Shown in pieces: positions 1 through 6,574 of a stretch of 9,607 nt of DNA (positions within the stretch are counted from its first letter, which is position 1; the number at the start of each line of letters is the position of its first letter). The stretch covers positions 1 through 9,607 of the forward strand of contig CANMCL010000029.1 of the NCBI GenBank assembly GCA_947496345.1. Direction: 5' to 3'. This DNA is from Actinomycetota bacterium (GTDB taxonomy: Bacteria > Actinomycetota > Actinomycetes > Nanopelagicales > Nanopelagicaceae). The notes under the pieces were generated by a model, which was not told the DNA's origin, searched no databases, and saw only the letters and a list, made by a program, of their open reading frames with translations. Made by a program: the position numbers and the translations under genes.

Positions 1-985
1 CTCCTTCATCGATCTTATCCAGTTGACCTACACTGAGATTCCAGCCAATTGTGAATGCCTTGTTCTTAAGACCTGCATCAACAATTGCACGGCCAGCATA
101 TTCAGCTCCGATGTCAACATTTTGAATGAATTCAACATCTGGGTTACCGGCAATAAATGCCTTGTAAGCATCAAGTGTCTTTGCTGAGTCGTAGCTTGTT
201 ACCAGTGCATTAGAAGCAGTATTTAGGAATTTAGCACCAGGAACATCCTTCTTAATTCCTTCAATAAAGCCTGACATGCGACCCTGTGCCCAAGTTGCTG
301 ACGGATCTCCACCAGAAACGGCGAACACCTTTAGGTTCTTGTTGTTCTTTTTCATCCAGTCAACAGTGATTGCTGCAGCCTGTAGGCCTTCTTTCTTTGA
401 AACCTGGGTGAAGTTTGAGAGTTCATTACCTGCAGATTCAACACCCACGGTAAATACTGGAATTCCCTTAGCCATTACCTTTTTTGTGATTGCAGTAAAG
501 CTGAAGTTATCTAGAGGTTGGATAGACAAGCAATCGATTTGACCTGTGTTCAGAAGTGCTTCAATTCCAGCGATTTGCTTCTGTACATCTTGGCTATTTC
601 CTTCAGGTGAAACGTCGCGAAGCTTCATTAGAACAATGCGATTTGCAGCTTGTGTGCCCTTGGTCGCGCCTTGGTAATACTGCTGTGAGAACAGAGGAAT
701 ACCTTTTGCACCGTATGACATCGCAAAGTTAAGCATCTTGCCTTTTGCAACTTTGTCGCTGATTGATTTAGCAAGCTTAAATGTTGATCCATCGCTTAAT
801 TTATCTGAGGCTGGAGCTTTCGCAAGGCCGATTCCATCAGCAATCTGAGTGAACCCTTGCCCCTTAAGAATCTTGATTGCAGCAGCAGTGTCGCCACCCG
901 CCGCAGATGCACCTATTGTGGAAGTGATTGCCAGCCCGGCTGAAGCCAGGACAACTACTCCACGCTTTAGAGTCGAATTTTTCAT
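1..985 (-). CDS. Sugar ABC transporter substrate-binding protein (type I periplasmic-binding fold), C-terminus cut by window edge
   Basis: The reading frame is open from the ATG at 985 down to the left edge (328 codons visible, no stop). It encodes an exported solute-binding protein of the ribose/rhamnose-binding (Peripla_BP_4) type, which delivers a sugar to a membrane ABC importer. The N-terminus (MKNSTLKRG, then a hydrophobic run, then GASA-A) is a Sec signal peptide. There is no lipobox cysteine, which is unusual for a Gram-positive binding protein. About 50 residues separate the signal peptide from the first beta strand (LNFAMSYGAKGIPLF, then QGATKG). Later family features are VSPEGNSQDVQKQIAGIEALL, QPLDN, AKGIPVFTVG, GGDPSATWAQGR and, near the edge, AFTIGWNLSVGQLDKIDEG. 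The start is supported by GGGAGAG at 994-1000, 8 nt upstream. Permease and ATPase genes would be expected further left. The substrate is inferred from neighbours to be a deoxyhexose; the family call is firm. Confidence 0.88.
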   Translation of the reverse strand, partial: MKNSTLKRGVVVLASAGLAITSTIGASAAGGDTAAAIKILKGQGFTQIADGIGLAKAPASDKLSDGSTFKLAKSISDKVAKGKMLNFAMSYGAKGIPLFSQQYYQGATKGTQAANRIVLMKLRDVSPEGNSQDVQKQIAGIEALLNTGQIDCLSIQPLDNFSFTAITKKVMAKGIPVFTVGVESAGNELSNFTQVSKKEGLQAAAITVDWMKKNNKNLKVFAVSGGDPSATWAQGRMSGFIEGIKKDVPGAKFLNTASNALVTSYDSAKTLDAYKAFIAGNPDVEFIQNVDIGAEYAGRAIVDAGLKNKAFTIGWNLSVGQLDKIDEG

Positions 986-1035
986 GCGTGCTTCTCTCCC
1001 TATCTTGAAGGACCGGCCATGAGGAGCCGTCCATT

Positions 1036-1065
1036 TGGAACCGTTTCCAGTTGGAACCGTTTCCA
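1036..1065. promoter_or_regulatory. Tandem pair of LacI-family-type operators
   Basis: The sequence TGGAACCGTTTCCA occurs twice, at 1036-1049 and 1052-1065, identical and offset by 16 bp. Each copy is a near-perfect dyad (12 of 14 positions symmetric) around a central CG, the layout typical of LacI/GalR-family operators. The pair sits directly downstream of the -10 of the binding-protein promoter, where a bound repressor would block initiation. The 16-bp period puts the sites about one and a half helical turns apart. The cognate regulator is not in the window. That these are operators is inference from symmetry, duplication and position. Confidence 0.65.
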
Positions 1066-1066
1066 T

Positions 1067-1095
1067 AAAGTAAGCCTAAATTAGACGTAGGGCAA
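1067..1095 (-). promoter_or_regulatory. Sigma70-like promoter for the sugar-binding protein gene
   Basis: Read on the minus strand, TTGCCC (1095-1090) and TACTTT (1072-1067) are separated by exactly 17 bp. Transcription would start near 1060, inside the tandem operator pair at 1036-1065, giving a 5' leader of roughly 75 nt before the ATG at 985. The -35 is good and the -10 moderate. Placing repressor sites over the start point is classic for repression. Confidence 0.5.
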
Positions 1096-1109
1096 TCCTG
1101 CGAATTGGG

Positions 1110-1159
1110 GCTAGCACTCATATGTATAACAAATGAGTGCTAGCACTCATTTGCATAAC
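1110..1159. repeat. Nested inverted and direct repeats upstream of the SMP-30 gene (likely operator)
   Basis: A perfect 24-bp palindrome lies at 1130-1153, centred on GTGCTAGCAC with outer arms ATGAGTG/CACTCAT. A third copy of the half-site, GCTAGCACTCAT, lies at 1110-1121 and pairs perfectly (12 bp, 11-nt gap) with ATGAGTGCTAGC at 1133-1144. Consequently 1110-1130 and 1139-1159 are direct repeats matching at 19 of 21 positions. Three half-sites sharing a central element suggest cooperative binding of a dimeric regulator different from the one at 1036-1065. I found no convincing promoter for the downstream gene within 1160-1245. Confidence 0.6.
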
Positions 1160-1245
1160 AGTTCATGAAGTTCTTCGGAGAATTAATTTAGATCTTAAAC
1201 ATTTCCCGCAATGCTTTAGCTCTATCGTTTTGATTGGAGCACAGC

Positions 1246-2124
1246 ATGAAATTTCCTATAGAAATTCTAGGTAGCGGTCTTGGACATCCAGAAGGACCAG
1301 ATGTTTTACCAGACGGAAGAATAGTTATGGTTGAAACTTATACCAGCAAGATTATTGCGTGGTCACCTGATCGAGGTATTCATGATTATGCAATCTGTGG
1401 TGGCGGACCAAACGCTTGCATGTTGGGTTCAGACGGTGCTGTTTACATTACGCAAAATGGCGGAACTGTTGGCGCATGGAAAGCTGAAGTTATGTCTGTG
1501 CCCTCAATTCAAAAGGCATGGCCAGATGGAAGTGTTGAATTTGTAGTTACAGAAGTAGCTGGACATAAATTACAGGCACCGAATGATTTAACTTTTGGGC
1601 CAGATGGACGTTTATATTTTACCGATCCGGGTGATTACTATCCTGATAATCGAGGAATGGGTCGCATCTTCGCTGTTAACCCAGATGGAAGTGGAGAGAT
1701 GCTTCTCGAAATTCCTGCAGCTTACCCAAACGGTATCACCGCAGAAAAAGATGGTTCAATTGTTTGGGTTGAATCATATGAACGTGGCGTTTATCGGATT
1801 AAACCAGGGGGGAAATCAGAACAAATTGCTCAGCTTCCTGAAACCCATATACCGGACGGCTTAAAAATTGATGAAAAAGGAAATCTATGGATTACTGTCG
1901 TTATGGGTGGTGGTGTGGATATATTACGTCCTGATGGTTCATATATCGATTTCTTAGAAACTGGCGGAGCGCCTTTGAACTGTGTTTTCTACGATGATAA
2001 TCTGATCGTCACTGACTTCGGTGATATCACTGCAATAACTGCAGAGGCTCCTATGGATGGCCGACTTTGGCGAATTCCTGTCGGTGTCCGGGGAATGGAA
2101 CTCTTCAGAGGGAAAATCGGTTGA
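1246..2124 (+). CDS. SMP-30/gluconolactonase-family sugar lactonase
   Basis: This 292-residue protein is a six-bladed beta-propeller hydrolase of the SMP-30/gluconolactonase/LRE-like family. Such enzymes open aldonolactones to aldonic acids using one divalent metal. The expected metal ligands are visible in order: E16 (in HPEGPDV), N113 (in APNDLTF), N162 (in YPNGIT) and D204 (in IPDGLKI). Other propeller signatures are LYFTDPGDYYP and GNLWITVV. There is no signal peptide, so it is cytosolic. The ATG at 1246 is preferred over an in-frame TTG at 1234 because GGAG (1236-1239) lies 6 nt before it and would overlap the TTG. The stop overlaps the next gene's start. By context it probably hydrolyses a deoxyhexonolactone; the exact lactone is inferred. 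It may duplicate the COG3618 lactonase at 5650. Confidence 0.88.
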   Translation: MKFPIEILGSGLGHPEGPDVLPDGRIVMVETYTSKIIAWSPDRGIHDYAICGGGPNACMLGSDGAVYITQNGGTVGAWKAEVMSVPSIQKAWPDGSVEFVVTEVAGHKLQAPNDLTFGPDGRLYFTDPGDYYPDNRGMGRIFAVNPDGSGEMLLEIPAAYPNGITAEKDGSIVWVESYERGVYRIKPGGKSEQIAQLPETHIPDGLKIDEKGNLWITVVMGGGVDILRPDGSYIDFLETGGAPLNCVFYDDNLIVTDFGDITAITAEAPMDGRLWRIPVGVRGMELFRGKIG

Positions 2125-2903
2125 CTTTACATTCTGATCCACTTTTCTCGGTTGACGGCAAGGTTGCCATCATTTCCGGGGCGGGAAGTGGTTTCGGTCG
2201 CACGATCGCACTTGCTCTAGCAGAGCGCGGTGCAAGTGTTGGTGTTCTCGATATCACCGAAAAAGCTGCGGAAGAGACAACCGAACTAATAACTGCCGCA
2301 GGTGGACGCGCAATTACCTTGGTTGCAGATACCCGCGATGCTGACGTAGTTGAAAAATGTGTGCAAGAAGTCATCGCGAAATTCGGAACTCCACAAATCG
2401 TTATTGCATCCGCTGGGATTGGCCGCCGAAGCCCGGCGATTGAGATGACAAGTCAAACCTGGAAAGACGTAATTGATGTCAACCTAAATGGTGCGTGGAA
2501 TCTGGCACAAGCAACCGGCCGAGCGATGATTACGACAAAGACCAAAGGTTCAATCATTTTTATTTCATCGATTGCGGCCTTGGTCGGTTTACCTAACGGG
2601 AATGCAAATTACTCTGCGAGCAAAGGCGCAATTCATGCTCTGACGCGCACCTTAGCTATTGAATGGGCCACTCAGGGTGTCCGTGTAAATGCAATTGCTC
2701 CAACACATTTTCGAACTCCATTGATTGTGGCTTCCATCAAAGAAAACCCAGAAGGTGAAGCATTCTTCAAGGCGAATATCCCTATGGGCAGAATGGGAGA
2801 ACCAGAAGAAATCGTAGGATCAATAATTTACTTGGCATCCGAGGCATCAAGCATGGTCACAGGCACAGTTCTAGTTGTAGATGGTGGGCACACCGCTCGC
2901 TAA
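2121..2903 (+). CDS. NAD-dependent short-chain dehydrogenase/reductase (SDR 1)
   Basis: This classical SDR has 260 residues. It shows the Rossmann dinucleotide motif GAGSGFG (20-26), an acidic D44 at the end of strand beta2 that favours NAD(H) over NADP(H), and the active-site set N121, S150, Y164 and K168 (YSASK). The C-terminus ends in the usual VDGG. The start is taken as TTG at 2121, which overlaps the upstream stop as TTGA and has AGAGGGA at 2107-2113. The frame runs back to another TTG at 2067 inside the lactonase gene, but those extra residues (MANSCRCPGNG) do not resemble an SDR N-terminus. The overlap implies translational coupling with the lactonase. A likely role is sugar oxidation to the lactone, or another oxidation step in the same pathway. 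SDR substrate cannot be read from sequence. Confidence 0.88.
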   Translation: MTLHSDPLFSVDGKVAIISGAGSGFGRTIALALAERGASVGVLDITEKAAEETTELITAAGGRAITLVADTRDADVVEKCVQEVIAKFGTPQIVIASAGIGRRSPAIEMTSQTWKDVIDVNLNGAWNLAQATGRAMITTKTKGSIIFISSIAALVGLPNGNANYSASKGAIHALTRTLAIEWATQGVRVNAIAPTHFRTPLIVASIKENPEGEAFFKANIPMGRMGEPEEIVGSIIYLASEASSMVTGTVLVVDGGHTAR

Positions 2904-2943
2904 ATTTTCTGTTAACTCTTAATTACGTAGTTACGCATAGTAG

Positions 2944-3186
2944 TTAAAGCAAAGTGGCGATCTTTTCTACGACTTGCTTCGCCGAAGGATTTGTCATTGC
3001 CGTTCCATCTGAGAAAACCAGCGTTGGCACTGTGCGATTGCCGCCATTAACTTTTTCGACGATCTCGGCAGTTCCTTCGACTTCTTCGATGTTGATCTCT
3101 TCAAAGGTGACGCCGAGGTCGGCGAGTTGAGATTTTAAGCGTTTGCAATAGCCACACCAGCTAGTTGAGTACATAACAAATGTCAT
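2944..3186 (-). CDS. mrx1: Mycoredoxin-1-type glutaredoxin
   Basis: This 80-residue, single-domain thioredoxin-fold protein has the redox motif C11-G-Y-C14 preceded by tryptophan, the cis-proline loop TVPT (52-55), and the segment VNGGNRTVPT. Length and sequence match actinobacterial mycoredoxin-1, which reduces mycothiol-protein mixed disulfides in the cytosol. This is the strongest taxonomic marker in the window. It is convergent with SDR 1 (40 bp apart) and divergent from the methyltransferase. A TATGAT hexamer at 3228-3223 (minus) is a plausible -10, about 37 nt before the ATG, but no clear -35 is seen and the ribosome-binding site is weak. It is probably housekeeping and unrelated to sugar use. 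Confidence 0.9.
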   Translation of the reverse strand: MTFVMYSTSWCGYCKRLKSQLADLGVTFEEINIEEVEGTAEIVEKVNGGNRTVPTLVFSDGTAMTNPSAKQVVEKIATLL

Positions 3187-3327
3187 GGGCTACCGCTTTC
3201 TCAACGCTTGATTAGATCTTGAATCATACACTTGGCTAGTTACACAGAGTTGTCGGACTGACCACTACTATTGGAGAAAGCACTGTATTTGTCCTTGGCC
3301 AGATAGCACATAAGGGAAGAGTCCTAC

Positions 3328-4332
3328 TTGAACATCAGCGATCTTGATCCGAACCTGGTTGGGAAAACCCACGCGGCTCAAGGCGATATCCGTTTAGTAA
3401 ATGATGATGGATTTACTTGGCTTCCAGATCAATCAATCGATTTAGTGCTCACCGATCCCCCATTTAACATTGCGCGAGATACAAACTTTCATACATACGA
3501 AGGCAACACCATCAACTCTTATCGCTTCGATGCTGAAAAGGGTTGGGATTCTTACACGCCTGAAGAATTTAAGGATTTATTAAAGCGTTGGGCTCTTGAA
3601 TTTGAAAGAGTTTTGCGCTCCGGTGGCAGCTTTGCAATTTTTTGCGCTGATGAGTATTTATCCGATCTGATCTCAGCGCTTAAGGATGCAAAGTTAAAGC
3701 CACGTCGCACTCTTACTTGGCGTAAGCCAAATGCGGTTCCAGTCAACCGAAAGCACATGATGATGAGTGCGTGTGAATACATTGTTCTAGGTGTTAAGGG
3801 TTCGAAGGCGGTATTCAACGCGGATATCGAGTTTAAAGAAGAACCTGAAATTACTGTGCAAGAAATTATCGCGATTTCAGATAAAGCGTCCACGATTATT
3901 GATTTTGAAATCCGAAAAGCACTAGAAAAGCTGGATGTGCGACCAAGTACCAGCCGAATCAAAGAGATTGTAAATAACGCTATCGCCGAGGTTGCTTCGG
4001 CGGCGGCTGAGCGCTCAGTAAATATTTACTCAGAAGATGAAGGCTCTGCTCAATTGTGCGTTCCAAACTTCGTAAACTTCAATAGCAAGGCTGGAAATAG
4101 ACTTCATCCGACGGAAAAGCCTGTCAACTTGCTGCGCTATTTGATTGAATTGCTATCTAATCCAGGCGATGTCTTGCTTGATCCCTTTGCAGGTTCTTCT
4201 TCACTCGGTGAAGCCGCGTTGATAACTAAGCGCTCTGCAGTGCTGGTTGAGCGTGATGAAGAATTTTTCGATAAAGGATCGAAGCGAATAGAGGCTCTAC
4301 TAAGTTCGCAGGCACAAAGTCTCTTTGAGTAA
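3328..4332 (+). CDS. Beta-type site-specific DNA methyltransferase (N6-adenine or N4-cytosine), no adjacent nuclease
   Basis: The 334-residue protein carries the amino-methyltransferase catalytic motif DPPFN (43-47, motif IV) near the N-terminus and the SAM-binding motif DPFAGSS (285-291, motif I), preceded by HPTEKP (260-265), near the C-terminus. This order defines the beta class, which includes CcrM and HinfI methylases (PF01555). The middle of the protein, about residues 165-240, is a charged, probably helical stretch (DFEIRKALEKLDVRPS and following) that likely forms the target-recognition region. The TTG start at 3328 is supported by AAGGGAAGA at 3312-3320; no better ATG lies nearby. 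No restriction endonuclease gene is visible on either side, so it looks like an orphan methyltransferase acting in regulation, replication or phage defence. The recognition sequence cannot be predicted. Confidence 0.88.
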   Translation: MNISDLDPNLVGKTHAAQGDIRLVNDDGFTWLPDQSIDLVLTDPPFNIARDTNFHTYEGNTINSYRFDAEKGWDSYTPEEFKDLLKRWALEFERVLRSGGSFAIFCADEYLSDLISALKDAKLKPRRTLTWRKPNAVPVNRKHMMMSACEYIVLGVKGSKAVFNADIEFKEEPEITVQEIIAISDKASTIIDFEIRKALEKLDVRPSTSRIKEIVNNAIAEVASAAAERSVNIYSEDEGSAQLCVPNFVNFNSKAGNRLHPTEKPVNLLRYLIELLSNPGDVLLDPFAGSSSLGEAALITKRSAVLVERDEEFFDKGSKRIEALLSSQAQSLFE

Positions 4333-4340
4333 TTAAAGTG

Positions 4341-4366
4341 AAAACGCCTCCCATAAACGAGAGGCG
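4341..4366 (-). terminator. Rho-independent terminator of the dehydratase gene
   Basis: CGCCTC (4345-4350) and GAGGCG (4361-4366) form a GC-rich 6-bp stem with a 10-nt loop. On the minus strand the stem is followed by GTTTTCACTTT, a short U-tract, 26 nt after the dehydratase stop. On the plus strand no U-run follows, so it serves the minus-strand gene best, though it may also slow readthrough from the methyltransferase. Confidence 0.6.
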
Positions 4367-4391
4367 AATTCAAATAAAGAGCTAGAAGCTG

Positions 4392-5525
4392 TTAAAACTT
4401 CTGGCGATACTTATCGATTACTTCATCGATAATTTCAATACCAAGACCTGGTTTGCCAAGTGGTGGATATACCCAGCCTTCAGAGTGCGTGAAAGGCTCG
4501 GTGATTAGATCATTTTGCATAGGGTTGGCCAGAGGCTTGAACTCAAAGAGTCTAAATGCAGCGCTGCTAAATGAAACAGCAAGGCTTGCGGCAGAGATAA
4601 TTGCAGATGACCACGCGTGCGCATTAGCGGTTCGACGATAAGCCTCAATACGGTCAGCAGTTTTCTTAAATCCGGTGATTCCTTCGGCGCGACCTGGATC
4701 AATTCCGAAGACATCGCATGTCCCGGTCTTGAGAATTTCTTCGAATCCACCTACTTGCCATTCGCGCTCACCGTAGGCGATAAGCGTCTTTGTCTTTGCA
4801 CGAAGATCGGCATAACCTGCAGGATCCCAAGCACCTAGTGGTTCTTCAATCCAGTCAATGTTGTAATCATCAAATGCTTGAACGCGCTTAACGGCAGTTG
4901 CAACATCCCATTTAATTGCGTAACCACAGTCAATCATGATCATCTTGTCTTCGCCGAGAGTTTCACGCATAACCTTTACATATTCAACATCTCGATTGTG
5001 TTCATATCCAAGATGTGCGTGTCCGCGCTTTCCAAAACCAACTTTCATTCCCTGTAAACCTTGGTCCATCCAGGTCTTTGCTTCTTCTGCCATTTTCTTA
5101 ATATCAACATCGTGAGCATGGCCAGATGCAATTGCAGGCAAACGATCATGTACTGGGCCACCAAGTAATTCAAGAACGCTGGTGTTTAGCGCTTTACCTT
5201 TTAGATCCCAAAGTGCAATATCGATTGCAGAGATTGCATACGAAGCGATTCCACCGCGATAGCCGTACCACCAGGCGCGCTCCTTCAGTGAATGCCAAAT
5301 TGCATAGTTATCAATTGGATTTTTTCCAATTAAAAAATCCTCAGCAAGCCCGTTAATCAGAGCGGCTACGGCGCCATTAGCCTCTTTAAACTGTGTGATT
5401 GACTCGCCCCAGCCGACAAGACCGTCATCGGTCGTGATCTTGACCAAGCAAAGGTAGCGCTCGGCATTAAAGTCATTTGGCTCTGGGTAGGCAACTGGAA
5501 TTGGCTCAACTTTAACAATCTTCAC
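4392..5525 (-). CDS. Enolase-superfamily acid-sugar dehydratase (mandelate racemase type)
   Basis: The 377-residue protein has an N-terminal capping domain and a TIM-barrel domain of the mandelate racemase/muconate-lactonizing family. It would remove water from an aldonate to give a 2-keto-3-deoxy acid. Metal ligands are D199 (MIDCGYA), E227 (WIEEPL) and E253 (YGEREW). The base dyad D276 (FGIDPGR) and H303 (NAHAW) keeps the 27-residue spacing of mandelate racemase (D270/H297). K161 occupies the barrel position of the KxK motif, but the second lysine is replaced (MKVGFG). Start is GTG at 5525 with AAGGAG (5538-5533) 7 nt away; the promoter is at 5555-5583. L-rhamnonate or L-fuconate dehydratase activity is inferred from context. 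Family assignment is firm, substrate is not. Confidence 0.87.
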   Translation of the reverse strand: MKIVKVEPIPVAYPEPNDFNAERYLCLVKITTDDGLVGWGESITQFKEANGAVAALINGLAEDFLIGKNPIDNYAIWHSLKERAWWYGYRGGIASYAISAIDIALWDLKGKALNTSVLELLGGPVHDRLPAIASGHAHDVDIKKMAEEAKTWMDQGLQGMKVGFGKRGHAHLGYEHNRDVEYVKVMRETLGEDKMIMIDCGYAIKWDVATAVKRVQAFDDYNIDWIEEPLGAWDPAGYADLRAKTKTLIAYGEREWQVGGFEEILKTGTCDVFGIDPGRAEGITGFKKTADRIEAYRRTANAHAWSSAIISAASLAVSFSSAAFRLFEFKPLANPMQNDLITEPFTHSEGWVYPPLGKPGLGIEIIDEVIDKYRQKF

Positions 5526-5554
5526 AGGTCTTCTCCTTTGGAGTAATTGGTTCT

Positions 5555-5583
5555 AATATAGAGCCGTTATAGAGGCGGGACAA
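5555..5583 (-). promoter_or_regulatory. Sigma70-like promoter of the dehydratase gene
   Basis: On the minus strand, TTGTCC (5583-5578) and TATATT (5560-5555) have a 17-bp spacer, both close to consensus. Transcription would begin about 7 nt downstream, giving a leader of roughly 23 nt. This is the best-formed promoter in the window. Confidence 0.65.
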
Positions 5584-5587
5584 GGAC

Positions 5588-5616
5588 TTGCCTAATTTAA
5601 TTTGAAAATGTAATAA
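5588..5616 (+). promoter_or_regulatory. Possible promoter of the amidohydrolase gene
   Basis: TTGCCT (5588-5593) followed after 17 bp by TAATAA (5611-5616), or after 15 bp by TGTAAT (5609-5614), gives a plausible plus-strand promoter. It stands back to back with the dehydratase promoter, with only 4 bp between the two -35 boxes, so one regulator could control both genes. The -10 is weak. Confidence 0.4.
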
Positions 5617-5625
5617 GACTTACAT
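5608..5625. promoter_or_regulatory. Inverted repeat overlapping the amidohydrolase promoter (candidate operator)
   Basis: ATGTAA (5608-5613) and TTACAT (5620-5625) form a 6-bp inverted repeat with a 6-nt centre, TAAGAC. It covers the proposed -10 and start point of the plus-strand promoter. The size and AT-rich arms suit a GntR-like dimer, but the arms are short and could arise by chance in AT-rich DNA. Confidence 0.35.
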
Positions 5626-5649
5626 CACTAGTTGCGAAAGGTACCCAAA

Positions 5650-6537
5650 ATGTCGAACAATCAAATCTCAATAATTGATACACACGTTCATTTCTTTGAC
5701 TTCTCTCACCCTGAATTAAAGTGGGTCTGGTTAGCGCCGGATTTCCACCACCCAATCATTGGAAACATTGACGCCATCAAATCTCAGGCATATCTGGTTC
5801 AAGATTTCCGCGCCGAATCAAGATTCTCTGGCGTTGAAGGCGTAGTCCACGTACAGGCCGCAATTGGATCGCCAAATCCAGTAACCGAAACTGTTTGGCT
5901 AACCAAGATGAATGAGACATCTCCAATTCCAATCAGAATCGTCGCCGACAGCAATCTTGGAGCAGCTGGCGCAATTGCCCAACTAGAAGATCATGCAAAA
6001 TCCAACATATTTGTGGGAGTGCGTGACTTTAATGCGGAGCCAATGCTTGCTTCAAAGGAGCTAAATCCAAATTACGAGGAATCGCTAAAGTGGATGACCA
6101 AAAATCAAATAGTATTTGACTTAGATTGCGAGTGGATGAATATGCCTGAGGCGCGCAAGCTTGCCGAGCGTCACCCAGATCTTCCAATCGTTCTTGAACA
6201 TATCGGCTTCCCACGTGAGCGCACCGATACTTACTTCCAAAACTGGAAGAGCGCTATTGAAGGCTTGGCTAAGGCCGGTAACGTCACGATGAAAATCTCA
6301 GGCGTAGCAATGACCGATCCTTTCTTCACTAAAGAGTCGCTAAAGCGTTGGGTTGACGCCTGTTTGGACGCTTTTGGTCCAGATCGCTGCGTGATTGGCT
6401 CTAACTGGCCAGTCGATCGCCTCTACAGCTCCTATGACCCAATCATGCGTTACTACCGTGAATACATTGAAAAGCTCTCTGTTTCTGAGCAAGAGAAGAT
6501 CCTTAACAAGAATGCTGCAAAACTTTATAAGTTCTAA
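5650..6537 (+). CDS. COG3618 / amidohydrolase-2 family sugar lactonase (L-fuconolactonase/L-rhamnonolactonase-like)
   Basis: This 295-residue TIM-barrel hydrolase of the amidohydrolase superfamily has the strand-1 motif D10-T-H-V-H14, H184 in VLEHIGF, and the C-terminal signature GSNWPVD (250-256). Relatives open deoxysugar lactones such as L-fucono- or L-rhamnono-1,4-lactone. The family's usual GSDWP aspartate, the presumed general base, is asparagine here (N252), with another aspartate four residues later (D256). This suggests a distinct subgroup. The ATG at 5650 is chosen over an in-frame TTG at 5632 because AAAGGT (5637-5642) gives a suitable ribosome-binding site. The gene diverges from the dehydratase and stops 37 bp before a strong terminator. 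Being next to the dehydratase, it is the better candidate for producing that enzyme's substrate. Confidence 0.85.
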   Translation: MSNNQISIIDTHVHFFDFSHPELKWVWLAPDFHHPIIGNIDAIKSQAYLVQDFRAESRFSGVEGVVHVQAAIGSPNPVTETVWLTKMNETSPIPIRIVADSNLGAAGAIAQLEDHAKSNIFVGVRDFNAEPMLASKELNPNYEESLKWMTKNQIVFDLDCEWMNMPEARKLAERHPDLPIVLEHIGFPRERTDTYFQNWKSAIEGLAKAGNVTMKISGVAMTDPFFTKESLKRWVDACLDAFGPDRCVIGSNWPVDRLYSSYDPIMRYYREYIEKLSVSEQEKILNKNAAKLYKF

Positions 6538-6574
6538 AGTTTAATTCACGGACACTTTAAAAGATTCTAAAGTG

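Noticed and set aside
864..1121. Minus-strand 85-residue reading frame across the binding-protein start
   Set aside because: It is out of frame with the clearly coding binding-protein gene, covers its promoter and operators, and its Cys/Trp-rich translation resembles nothing.
1112..1142. Canonical HrcA CIRCE heat-shock element
   Set aside because: The half-sites match, but CIRCE requires a 9-nt gap; here it is 15 nt, and the downstream gene is not a chaperone.
3552..3962. 136-residue minus-strand reading frame inside the methyltransferase gene
   Set aside because: It is a shadow of the plus-strand gene, whose motifs are intact; no ribosome-binding site or family resemblance.
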